Program-made: the position numbers and the translations under genes
Notes under the pieces: generated by a model
Databases searched by the model: none
Told to the model about the DNA's origin: nothing
Seen by the model: the letters and a program-made list of their open reading frames with translations, nothing else
Shown: positions 1 through 11,546 of the stretch, piece after piece
Numbering within the stretch: the stretch's first letter is position 1
Layout: the number at the start of each line of letters is the position of its first letter
From: Lactifluus volemus
Taxonomy: Eukaryota; Basidiomycota; Agaricomycetes; Russulales; Russulaceae
Reading direction: 5' to 3'
NCBI GenBank assembly: GCA_022376515.1
Contig: WTXI01000031.1
Span: 1 to 64,000 of the forward strand
Length of the DNA: 64,000 bases

Positions 1-182
1 TGTGAGCCACTGTGGTACTGTGTTGAAATCCATCTTCTGGCATCTTGATTTTCCCCTTTCGTTCTTCATGCGTAATCTCGTATTTCCCCTCGTTTTCGAT
101 TCCGCGTCTCTATGCGAGTACCTGCCAGTGACACCATTATTGAAACACCTCTCTACTGGATCCTCAGACAGACTCGCTGGCA

Positions 183-3100
183 CTAACTGAATTCTAACCA
201 TACACTAATCAGAGCTTGCATATATACTGTAGATGAACTCTGAACGTATCCCGTAGCCCAGTTAATCCATAAAACAAAGTTTGAGAGATCTACCTCCGTT
301 CTATCTGCCAGCAACCCAGACTGTGTGAGCTTTATAAAGGTATGGTCGGTGAATGGGAGGAATCCACAAAAGGAGTTCATTATCTTCCCCATACATCCAT
401 CCATCACTATTGATTGGGAACTTGTCCATCAGGTGATCTTTCTCGATATCTTCTGCTCTGAGTTTCCCTACATGAATCGTAATCTCGTAAGACCGAGATG
501 ATAGGCTGCCATTCAGAGGACGCACCAATTTTTGTCGATTCGGTGAGTGGTAGACGAGCCCACAACATCCTGTCCTGCTGTGGCATCCCACATGCGAATC
601 GTGCTATCTCGAGGCCGAAACGACCCGCTGCCCGTCTGGTGAGAATGCAACCGAGTGATCGATTCTGTGTGTCCAATAAACGGGCCTGCTACGGCTGCCC
701 CTGTTGCAGAATTCCACAAGCGAACCATGCGTCCTTTGAGGCCGATGCGATGCGCTTCCCATCCGGCGAAAATGCAAAGAGAGCCCCGTCAGTGTGTCCA
801 GTAAACGGGCCCCCACAACCTCTCCCGTTACCGCATCCCATACTCGAATCGTGCAGTCCTCCGAGGCCGATGCGATGTGCTTCCCGTCCGGCGAAAATAA
901 CAGACAAACCGCTGTGTGTCCAGTAAACGGGCCCACAACCTCTCCCGTTATGGCATCCCATATCCGAATCGTGTGGTCTTCGAGGCCGACGCAATGCGTT
1001 TCCCGTCTGGCGAGAATGCAACAGAAGACCGCATTAATGTGTCCAATAAATGGCCCACTACAACATCTCCCGTTATGGCATCCCACACACGAACCTTGCG
1101 ATCGACCGAGGCCGACACGATGCGTTGTCCGTCCGGCGAGAATGCAACAGACATGACAATATGGGTATGTCCGGTAAACGGGCCCGCTATAACATTTCCT
1201 GTCGCGGTATCCCACACGAGAATTGTGCGATCATAGGAAGCAGAGGCAATCCGCCGCCCTTCAGGCGAGAAAGCAAGACAAGTGACCCAATCGGTGTGGC
1301 CAGTAAATGGACCTGCTGTGACCTCTCCTGTTGCGGCATCCCACACGCAAATTGTGCAGTCTACAGAGGCAGAGGCAATCCGTCTCCCGTCCGGTGAGAG
1401 CGCAACAGAAAAGATCGACTGGGTATGTCCAGTAAATGAACCTGCTGCTTCTCCTTTTCTGGCACCCCACACACAAACCGTGTGATCTTCCGAGGCCGAG
1501 GCAATCCGCTGCCCGTCCGGCGACAGTGCAACAGAAAATATGGAACTGGTATGTCCAGTAAATGGGCCTGCCACGATCTGCCCTGTTGTGGAATCCCACA
1601 CGCAAATCGTGCGATCTGCCGAGGCTGAGGTGATGCGTTGCCCGTCCGGGGAGAATGCAATAGAGCAGATAGTACCGGTGTGTCCAGTGAACGGGCCTCC
1701 TACGACCTGTCCTGTTGCGGAATCCCACACACGAATCGTGCAATCATCCGACGCCGAAGCAATGTGCTTCCCATCCGGTGAGAATGCAACACTCCTAACG
1801 TATTCAGTGTGTCCAGTAAACGGGCCCGCTACGACATCTCCGGTTGCAGCATCCCACATGCGAACCGTGCAATCTCGAGAGGCAGAGGCGATATATTGTC
1901 CATCTGGTGAGAATGTAACACAGTAGACCTGGTCGATGTGTCCAATAAATGGGCGCACAACGACCTCTCCAGTTGCTGCATCCCAAACACGAATTGTGTG
2001 ATCATCCGAGGCCGAGGCGATGAGTTGCCCGTCTGGTGAAAATGCAACACATCTAACCCAGCTCGTGTGTCCATTAAATGGGCCCGCAACAACCTCTCCC
2101 ATTGCGGCATCCCACACCCGAATCGTGCAGTCCACCGAGCCCGACGCAATGCGTTGTCCGTCAGGCGAGAATGCGACGGAGAAGATTTCTTCTGTGTGTC
2201 CGGAAAACGGTCCTGCTACAATTTCCCCTGTCGTAGCATCCCACACCCGAATCGTGCAATCTTCCGAGGATGATGCGATGCACTGTCCATCTGACGAGAA
2301 TACAACAGAGTTGACGGGTCCATCGTGTGCTTTAATAGTCATTTCTAATGCTGGCCAATCAGCCAACCGTCCGCGTTTCAAAGACAGTCTGTGAGGGAAT
2401 AGGTGAAGGTGGTGGTTTACGATGCGGGAAGAGGATGGTGCGAAAGGAAGAGCTGATATGTATATATGCGGGAGGCTCCTTGCTATCGCCATCCCGAAAT
2501 ACCGCACAAACGCGAACGCATCATTCAATAATCCCAACAGATTGTCAACCTCTGATTGGAATAATCGCTGTGATTGTACACAATAGTTACTACATGTCGT
2601 AGAACATGATAAGAACTGCCTACCTTCTGCTGATTAGACTGCAACCATGTGTTCAGAGATGCCAATGCTCGTGATGCAAGACCGACACCGTTCTTGATGC
2701 TAAGCACTTCCAGCCAGAAAAGAAATCTTGTCTCGAACAGAGATCGAAGTTTTGGAAACAGGTCCTGTTCAATACCAAGACGTTCTAAATGGTCGCCCCA
2801 GAAGACGCACGCATACAATAGAGCAGGTGGAATATATTCTGAAATTCGAGATTCAAGGTCTGGGAGATCCCTGTTCGCGATATATGACGACTCCAATTTG
2901 CAAATGTTGAATTTGAGCTCATTGAGCAATAATCCAAGACAGGAATGTGCCAGCTGACGGTGAGCCTTGCCAAGGTCGATGTGGAATATCCCACTCTTCT
3001 CATCGGCCAGAAAATCACGGAAGGAGGTGTGAAGAGGGACGATTGGGAGGGTATCGTCGGATGAAGTCACGTTACTGAGCAGTGAGCCAAGGTGGCGGAG

Positions 3101-5397
3101 CATCTCAACAACGCAATCAGAATCCTCGGGATCAGAATCTTCGGGATCAGAATCTTCGGGATCAGGATCGTCCGAGTCGGGGTCACCCTTGGGTGCATGT
3201 TGTCGCAGAATAGTCAAAGAACGGATGGAAAGTGGCACCATCGCAGCAAAAAGCTGTCCCATCACAGACCGAAATAGTGTCTGTGCTGCAACCGGTTCGA
3301 AGTATCCTTCCAGAACTTCTCTGTACAGCTGGTCCAACGGATCCCGTCCATCGCGACCTCGTGAGTGTCCCAACAGACGTTGTATGACCTTTTTCCTATT
3401 AAACCCAAAGCTTGGGGGTGGTTTCTTTATCAAACCGCATGCAACGGCTGCCCACTGAAACAACCCTTCCGCTGCCTTTGCCAGTTTGACACCATGTCGT
3501 TTGAACAAGTCCAAGGGGAGTTCGTTCTCGAGATACAAGCGAATATCTTGCTCCGTCTTGGCGGCCAGTTTTCGATCGTCCATGTAAAGGGTGCGTACGG
3601 ACAGCGTATTACCAAATGCCTGTTCGATTCCGTTTTCCGGCCTCGAGGTGATGAGGATGCGAAAATTCGATGGCAACTCGAAGAGATGTTCAGCAAGAAA
3701 TTTGTGTAGTCCGTTTTGGTCAACTACGTCACCGCTCTCGTCCAACGCATCGATCACAATAAGGATTGGATCCCCAAGCTGAAGGTTCTCGAGTGGTTCA
3801 AGGAGGAGGCGTTCGAAAAGTGTGCGGTAGTGTCGAGTGCTACAAAGTGACGGATCATTCTTGAGTACCTTTCCGAGGGCGAGTTTAAAAGCAGGATAGC
3901 GATTGGAGAGGTCGCGAGCAAGTGTTGTGAACAGCTGATGAGCCTCGTCCTTGGAGCCCTCCTTTCGTAGAAAGGCGAAGTAAGATCCGAGATACTTGTT
4001 TTCGAGCCTCCGAGCGACTTCATGTGCAATCGAAGACTTTCCTGTCCCGGCCTGGCCGAGGAGCACGAGTCCACGTTGAGATTCTCGATTCTCGACCCAG
4101 TTCATGATATGGTCCAAGAAGTCTTCTCGTGTTCCCGGAAGACAACGCCTGTCATCGCCAAATCGCAAGCCTCCTTTATAAGGCAATTCTCTGATTGTTG
4201 CGGCCAATTCTTCGTGCCTCTCGTCAGGAAGATTTTCCGACAATCGCATTACCATTAGGACTACGTACCAGCTTCTAGCACAGCAATCCCAGTGACGACA
4301 GCAGTACGTGCGAGGAAATTGTCTCGCAGTCGAGTGAGGTTTGTGCGATACTCATCAATTTTCGTATCAACTTGTCTGACGACATTCTTCAAAGTCCGCT
4401 TTGCTGAAAATCAAATGTTTAGGATGAATCGCCAATAAGAGAGGCCATGACGACATACCGACTTGCACATTCTCCGCATACGATATGATAAATTTCGCAC
4501 ATTCCGAGACGCACTCCAGCATCTCATCCAGGATTTTGCATGAGTAGATCCTGGTTCCATGTTCCTCAAAACGTCCGCCTCCTGTGCAAACTCGAATGCA
4601 TCCTGTATCGCATTGAGTAGTGTTTGGACGTTGTCATCACGCTGAAGCTGGAGTAGCAAAGTCTGGTGACAGACGAAAACCATTCAACGTTCCATCTCCT
4701 CCGACAAGGGTTGGGGACGCACCTCGGGAATCTTTGAGAGTAGAGTCCATGCCAACTGTGCATGGGGGAGCAACTGAAGCGCGAAACCTTGCTTAGCAGA
4801 GCAAATGATGCGCAAATTTGATGTGAGACATACTCCTGCGATTGGTCCGATAGCATCGAGTACTTGCTTGATAACATTCATAGCACTCTTCCATGCCATC
4901 ATCGAATCCATAGCCTTCATTGCTTCCTCGGCACGATCGAGAGTACGTGACATCTCCACCTGGCCGTCTGGTACTGGTCCCACAGGAATATTGCCCCTGG
5001 TGGGAAGGTCACCAGGACGTGCACCACCTTCTTCAGCGCCAGGATTGTCCAGTGCCGTTGTCGTAGGACTTGGGGTATTGGCTGCCACATTTAGAGAGTT
5101 CGTGGACACGGTGATACTCAAGAGGAGTGTGGCCGGCTCTCTTAAGTGTCTACCACGTCCATCAGAACTGCTGAAAACTATCTCAAGATCTAGATGTAGG
5201 ACTCTCAGCGCATGAGTAACAATTCGAAGACATAGACGTACCAGGTTGGGCTTCACAGGTGATCTCCTCCCTTCCGATAAGGATGTCTGTCCGCATGGTC
5301 CTCTTCGCATAAAGCGATACTGTAATACGGGAGAGTGGTTGTAAACCACTGCAGGAATCTCAGTTGGACCGAGGAATGAAAGAACGACAGTGCTCAC
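183..5397 (-). CDS. NACHT-WD40 repeat NLR-like STAND protein, frame broken in places
   Basis: This is a signal-transduction NTPase of the fungal NLR/NWD type; relatives act in non-self recognition and programmed cell death. The N-terminal exons (from 5397) are low-complexity and then helical, with no domain I recognise. A NACHT domain lies at about 4255-3000, with Walker A GQAGTGKSS near 4060 and Walker B LIVIDALDES near 3745. An acidic linker follows, then at least 14 WD repeats from 2340 leftwards. Introns are needed near 4850 (46 nt), near 4700 and near 4450. The frame breaks at an A-run at 4534-4537 (one base short of the expected codon series) and repeatedly in the WD repeats below about 1200. 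The conserved end (PPIHRPYLYKAHTVWVAGR, then TEVDLSNFVLW) is split between frames near 300. The start at 5397 is the first ATG of the N-terminal open frame and is uncertain. It is either a decayed gene or one affected by sequencing indels. Confidence 0.8.
515..2340 (-). repeat. Tandem WD40-coding repeats, 129-bp unit
   Basis: At least 14 consecutive units of 43 codons, each built on the pattern GHT..V.SVAFSPDGQ.IASAS.D.TIRVWDAATGE. Neighbouring units are very alike at DNA level, and the differences concentrate at a few positions. Units 1-10 (about 2340 to 1060) are in one open frame. Later units jump between the three minus frames. This is the high-internal-conservation repeat style known from het-d/het-e type fungal NLRs. 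Confidence 0.9.
3116..3186 (-). repeat. Acidic minisatellite inside the NACHT-WD40 gene
   Basis: A short tandem array with a unit of about 15-18 bp encodes repeated D-P-E-D-S motifs between the NACHT domain and the WD40 repeats. It keeps the reading frame. It is probably a flexible linker of variable length. Confidence 0.8.
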
Positions 5398-7158
5398 GAT
5401 GCATCTACTCTTTCATTCCATTCCACGTGCTGCGCCACGCTCTGCCTCGATCGTGTCTGCCATGTATTCTTCTCGTTCGTCACTGTGACATAAAACTGTC
5501 TCTCCTTCCCCGGGAGGACTTTAAGACGAGGAAGATTGTGTGCCCTGAGGACTGAGAAGAGGGGGAGATTTAGTACTTATCGAGGTAGAATTACTGAGAT
5601 AGGTACCAGTGACCTCGAGCTGGAGTATGCTGGATTGTATTCCGCTGGCCTGAGAGGTGATCGCGCTAATCAAAGGCAATCATCTGAGTAAATACTAGTA
5701 TCGAAATTGAAGATGAAGTGAGTGATGTACCCGATTCGGGACTTTTCCAGTGGAGGATCTGGGCTATAGTAATGGTTAACGGGAACATCAGGATCGAGTG
5801 TGAAGGACATTGGCATACGAATTTGGTTGTGGAAGGGCCATCGCAGACTGAGGTGAGAAGTTGAGAGAAGCACTGGCGCCACTGCCGCATGTTCAGGGTG
5901 CTGGTTCCCCGACTCGGAGGGCGCTTCATCGTGGGGAACAAACAACAAACAATAGTGGGCCGTTAAGTTGACACGTTGACATCTGGAGGCACACTGGCAG
6001 TCCAAACATTTTCGCGGGAGTAGGCCAATTCGCTGGAGTTATCCCAGTGCACATTCTCACACCCGCACGCTTGCATACATCACTGGCAAGGCCGGCATTC
6101 AGTTGAAGTGAAGATTCGGGGATCCCGGGGATCCTTATGATGTCAAAGCCAAATCTCAACAAATAGCCTTACTGTAGTATGAATCTTCGTAATGAATACG
6201 ATGAAGATGCCCTCCATTGAAAGACTGCCTATGGTCCAGAACCAGGTGAATCCCCAGTTTACTTTATCCTCTCAAGTAGAGAATGTAAATGCAAGCAGGC
6301 CGTGCCTTAAACTCTGCTCTAGCGGGGGGGGGGGGGGAAGCTGTATGGTGACCCTTCAGGAAGATGCCTTGACGAATTCGAGGGGCGCAGCTAGGGAAGG
6401 ACCTCCGCGCAGACATCGTAGCCGTGCGTGATAAGCAGCCTCTGTGCTCCCTCCCATTCCTCCTTCTTTTCCTCAGAGTTACGTCAGCAGGAAGGTGGAC
6501 GGGGGTGGCGACGACGATGAAGATGGTTCATAACAGGCGAGGATGGTTCGGAGAGACTGGGCGAGTCAATGACTAACGAAATGAGTAGCAAGAAACCGGT
6601 GAGTGAGACTAGGAAAGAAAGATGAGAGCATTGCCAGTGGACGCAATGGGAGGAGAGGCGATGCAAACGTTGGAGTATGGGCCTTGTTGGAGGGCTCCAT
6701 GTGCCCTTTCCTTTGTGCGTGCCAGAACTAGAAGAGAGCTAAGCATGCTCCCATTGGTGTGGGCTCGCTGGTTGATGGGAACAGGCGAATATCTGTAAGT
6801 TGAGATCTAGCATGTGCTATTACGCTATCCATTCATTCTAGGGGATGAGACACTGGATGACATACTCTCACTCTCAACTGAAACTCGCTGCCATTGGATC
6901 ACCCTCTATGTGGCAATGTCAGACAAGATCCGCAGGAACCGCGGATGAGGCCACGGTGGGACTGAATCCCAGGGGAGCGACGTCGGAGGGCCCTGTTCCT
7001 CCGAGTCCGCGGAGAATTACAATGCCAATAACTGAATGATTGACGCAAGGAATGTTGGCAGAACGACTACTAGTAGCAGGTGACAACATCAACCACCGTG
7101 ACTACTCACTTTGACCATCGATTTCTGAACGATACCGTATCTAAAGCCATAAACTGCA
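5398..7158. other. Intergenic, no recognisable gene
   Basis: This is the upstream flank of the NACHT-WD40 gene and the 3' flank of COG3. Open frames are short and show no family signature. The best is a minus frame at 5670-6005, part of which (near 5850-5720) has protein-like composition, but I cannot assign it. A run of 14 G lies at 6324-6337. Confidence 0.5.
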
Positions 7159-10100
7159 CTAAGTCCGAGCTGGCGGAGAACCTCCACCATCCTCACGAAC
7201 GTCCTGCAACAACTGCTTCAACAATCCATCATCCATCAAACAATCCTGCCCATTCCCAGCGCGCGCTCCGACCTGTCTGGCCGCGAGGCTAAACGCTGAA
7301 TACGCATCCTCGACGCGATCCAGCGCATGCTGCACGAGCACGCCGGCCGTGCGCACATCCGGGACGTACAACCGAACTCGCGCGATGCTTGCCCGCAAAT
7401 CACTTGCGCACGCGTTGCGGAAGGCCTCGTCGAGCACCGCAGCTTCCGCGGCTGACGCCGGTCGGCCCGTGAAGGCCCGCAGCGGTGTGCAAAGCGGCTC
7501 CGATGCAGCGGAAATGACGGACTCGCAGGCATGTTTCAGGTCTTGATCGATTCCCTGTAAGTAGCGTGGACACGTATGAAAAAAAAGGGAGGTCGGGAAA
7601 TTTTAAGTAGAAGTGGATGCGTACTCGTCTCGCATCCGCGAGGTGTTCTGCGCGCATGCCGGCGAGAGATGTGAAGAGGGAACCAGGAAGAAGCGTTGAC
7701 GTGCGCGACAGCACAGAGGATAACATATCTGGAATCCATGATCATTGAACGTATAGCTCCAGGGTGCATAGTTCGATGGGCTGCTGAACCGACCTGCAAC
7801 ACCGTACTGATCTGCGGCTCCACCACCGACACCTACTTGAGGCTCGTCCCTCTGCGCAATGTCCAGATTCCGCGTGATCTCCTTAAGGATTAGTAGATGG
7901 CGGACAAGAAACAGTTGTCCATCGAATCCGCTCTTTGCTCTGACCAAGCCTGCCGCACTCAGCAATGACCCATGGCACAAACTAACGGCCTCATGGGCAA
8001 GGTCATAGAATATAGTTGGCTGTAGGTGTATTCCATATGTTCAACATAAACGTTACAAGATCATAAAAGGCTTGCCTGAACAAAGTCGTGTAGCTGGGAG
8101 AGCACCCACACAGTCTTGGAAAGCGTTGGGTACCACGTCTCGCGTTGGTTAAGCCCTGGGCCCTCAAACAGGCGACTGATGCTCTGCTTCTCGCGAATTT
8201 CGTATCCTGTCTGTGCTCCCTGCGCAGCTGCACATACCTTTAGCAAGGATAGACAATAAAAAAGTGACACGTACCAGCAAGCTTATCTGGGTACGCCAGA
8301 TCTTGGGCCGTTGGAGTATAGTATCGTATGTCGGACTGTATGACAGCCTGTGCCTTGAAAAACAGCCTCGTTTGCGCATCCTGCAATACCATCTGCAGTA
8401 GATGACGAATGTGTAGTCTACCAAGGTCGTCATTCTTCTCCTCATTCTCTTCAATCTCGTCTTCCAGGGGCTGATCGAGCACCATCAGCGCTTGAAGCAC
8501 AGTGCAAACTTCGCAGAGGACAGTTAGCCGAGGCTCGTGTAGGATGCGGGGGCGCAGGTCATCATAGAGGTAATCACAAAGCGTTTCCAAGTACTGGCTG
8601 TTGGCGAGTAATCTGGTCAGTTGGCATGAAAACAAGCATAACCGGTACGTACTAGAGTTCCTGCTTCCCGGTGCTGAAAAATGCCCTGTACAAGTCAAAT
8701 TCTTCAGTGCAAATCTGCTTCAGGTAGCTACACCCGGCGCGTGTCTATAACGCGTTCATGACATATCGTTAGATGACTGAGGATATGATGCAAAAAGGCG
8801 TACCAATTCCACGAGTTCCGTTCTCGTAGGGTCGAGACCGCGGATCTGCTCAGTAAGACGTGAAACCAGGAGGTTCTTTCGTGCGCCAAAGTACGCCCCG
8901 TGGCACTCAGAGAGCAGAGCTCCCAGCTCCTCGGGGTGTGAGTGGGCACGGCGCTCGAATTCTCCAAGAAGAGGTGCAAGCTGGCCAGCCACGGTGGTAA
9001 ACGCGTGTAAAGAAGATGCATTTGTGCGGTGTCAGAGACATCCTGTAAACAGATCAGTGTTTAGAAAAGGTGGTGAGATATCCGCAAAGAAAGGCACCTG
9101 CTCGAAAAGTCGCCGCGAGACATCCTGGGTGAGTGCACGGAGAGATCCAACAAAATACATTTTGATGAGTGTCATTGCACGGGTCATACATTGCTGGAAG
9201 CGTAGAAGATAGACTTCTGCTTCTTTGTAGTTTCTCTAGGGGTGGAGAGGGAAGATGAGCAAGCTCACAAACCTGGCAGAAAAGCGGGTCGTACATGGGA
9301 TTTGAGAAACTCGATGCAGATGTCCACACGCTCAACCATATAGAGAAAGTCGGTCTGGAGAACGAGCGACTCGCCAGGATGATTGAGCAGCCGCGTCGCA
9401 TGCTCCAGTTCCTGAAAGTATTCCAAGGTCGTCCCGATAGCCGTTTGCAGCTCCACCAGTTGATCCTGTAAAACGACGACACAACCATCAAGCTCCTCTA
9501 CGCATCCGAGAGGTGTGTGTGTGTGAGGTGATACGCACCCGCTCGTCCAACAACTTTTGACTCGCGTCCTGCAAACTTTTTCCGCCCTCCTCCACGCTCT
9601 TCCACTTATCCAACATACTCGCAACTTCTGTGTCGACCTGGTCGATCCGGCTGATAAGCCTGTCGCAAGTGTCGAGATGTTCGGAGACGCGCAAAAGATG
9701 GTGTCGGAAGTGAGCTTCCTGGCTATGCGCCACTGAGCGGTCTATTAGCGCGAACCAGTCGTAAAATTGTTGTGGAGTCTGGACTGGCTGCTTCGGATGT
9801 AGTGCGTGTGCGTGTGCAACGGCGGTGGCGGGAGCCTGGCGTGGGAGGACGAGAACCTGAACCAGAACCAAGCTTGACGCGCTGTAGGGGAGTTGATGGA
9901 CGGGAAGCATTGCCAGAATCCTCTCGTGAAGGCTGTAATTATTCTGAGTTGCAAGGGATAAAGGGGAACATAGAAAAGGACTGACTCTGACTGGGATATT
10001 GGTAGTGAGGGTCTCCGCTCAACAGCAGCCTTGAGGGCTGCCACGCTTTTGACCTCAGCATCTCCTAGTGGTGCCTTGGCTTCCCATTCTTCAATAGTGA

Positions 10101-10164
10101 GAGCAGATTTTGGTTGTTGAGTGCGAATATTCAGACTGGGCGTATTTGCACGGCTGGAGGCCAT
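7159..10164 (-). CDS. COG3: Conserved oligomeric Golgi complex subunit 3 (COG3/Sec34)
   Basis: Subunit of the COG tethering complex, which acts in retrograde intra-Golgi vesicle traffic. The spliced minus-strand product starts MASSRANTPSL at 10164. It then has the helical segment TPQQFYDWFALID (near 9780), the family block with YFQELEHATRLLNHP (near 9420), and AEVYLLRFQQCMTRAM followed by VGSLRALTQDVSRRLFEQ (about 9210-9100). ELVRLFASYP (near 8800) and a C-terminal helical part follow, ending at 7159. The order and spacing of these blocks match COG3. About eight short introns interrupt it. One frame break cannot be an intron: at 8999-9001 a TTT on the coding strand should be one base longer to join YTRF to TTVAGQ. 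In an essential single-copy gene this suggests a sequencing indel. The gene reads away from the oxidoreductase upstream. Confidence 0.85.
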
Positions 10165-11546
10165 TTTTCAACAGGTAGAGAGAGAGAATCTATCTTATCT
10201 GCAAACCAACTTTTTATCCAGGACCCACCCATCATTTCAGCCCGAGATCTCTCAAAATGGAACGCCACTTCATCCCGCTCGGTGACTTCTTGTGTACTTT
10301 TCATATTCCCTCTCAGTTTTCTGTGAAACTTGGGCTTTAACAAAAATTAGAGCTTGGCTCAATGATTGTCTTCATCGATGTCCCAACTCGAATCCCTGAT
10401 CTGTCTACATCTGAGGGGGTTACCCTTCTCCCCCTACTCGACGTAATACGAGATTCTATTGAAGGAATTTGTGGGGCCACATCACCTCTCCTCGTGTTTG
10501 ACGAGCTTGATTTTGGGCCACTTCTCATGGACATTGCCAGTGGCGTGTTGTTCAAAGGCGAGTGAGCGAGTGAGGAACGCCTCTCCTCTCCTCCCGTTCC
10601 CCATTTATTTTAAGGCGCCTCGATACACAGAGCGATGTTTTACCAGCCGTATGATGCCACATCACTACTCTCAATGAATTCGATACTATCGTGCGAATAT
10701 GTACGTCTACACTCTTCAATTTCTTCGTCCTGAAACGAGCTCAATTCCGTACATCTCGCTTCACGCAGGGGTAGCGCTCATTGACCACGCCCCGACGCAT
10801 CATACCACGCATCCGTGCACTGCAGTCTCGTCTAGGGGAGCATCACGTATTTTGAGCGCGGGACGGGGAATGCGATCCTATATGGTGAAAGCCATCGCCA
10901 TGATGCCAGTGTCAGTAAGTTACGTCCACGTCGAACCGATTCATCGTTGAGGCGTTGAGGCTCAATTGGGTTTGTTGGCCAGCGCGTGGTGTCTGTCGTG
11001 TGCTCGTGTAATAGCAAAACGACCCACAGCCTGTCTGTGGGTCATTTTTGCTGCTATAAGAGGATGTTCAGTTGTGCCTGATGATGTGCGGTCATATCGG
11101 GTGTTACGTGTATTCAAGTTTTCGCATCCCAGTCCACCTGTCCAGATTTAAGGCCCCCGAGGCCGAGCCGTATTTCGCCCTGCTGCCTTGATAGGCTACA
11201 TAACGTGTGTGACTGTGGGTCTTGGTCAGCGCCATCGCCACCCAAGAGATGGGCGAGATGGGAATAACCCCGCATCAGGGTGGTAGTATTGAGTTGCTCA
11301 AGGAGAGAGGGAGGACCCGCTAATAGGAGGCGAAGTCGCCTATTTGACTTGCTGTGGTCAAGTTTGTCAACGCAACCGCCAACAGGGCGCCTTCTAGGTT
11401 GAGTATAAGCACCAGCTTATCAAAGAGATCATAATGCATTGAATGGAGAACTCGGTTGTAAGTCCTCGATTGGCATTTTCTTTCAGCCAGAAAGCTGTTA
11501 CTAGCCTTGACAAGTTTTCCCAGCTATCAGATAACATGAGCTATGA
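10165..11546. other. Intergenic, COG3 upstream region
   Basis: Contains the COG3 promoter and the 3' flank of the FAD oxidoreductase. A plus-strand frame at 10362-10565 (start MIVFIDVPTRIPDLS) has protein-like composition, and a possible 5' exon starts at an ATG near 10258. I could not build a convincing spliced gene. A perfect 9-bp hairpin stem lies at 11021-11043. Otherwise nothing is visible. Confidence 0.45.
11021..11043. other. Perfect inverted repeat (hairpin)
   Basis: GACCCACAG, a 5-base loop, then CTGTGGGTC; a flanking A-run and T-run extend the pairing with one mismatch. It lies in the 3' flank of the FAD oxidoreductase. No function can be assigned. Confidence 0.6.

Noticed and set aside
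11021..11043. Rho-independent terminator (GC stem followed by T-run)
   Set aside because: All context is nuclear fungal, where intrinsic terminators of this kind are not used; listed only as a hairpin.
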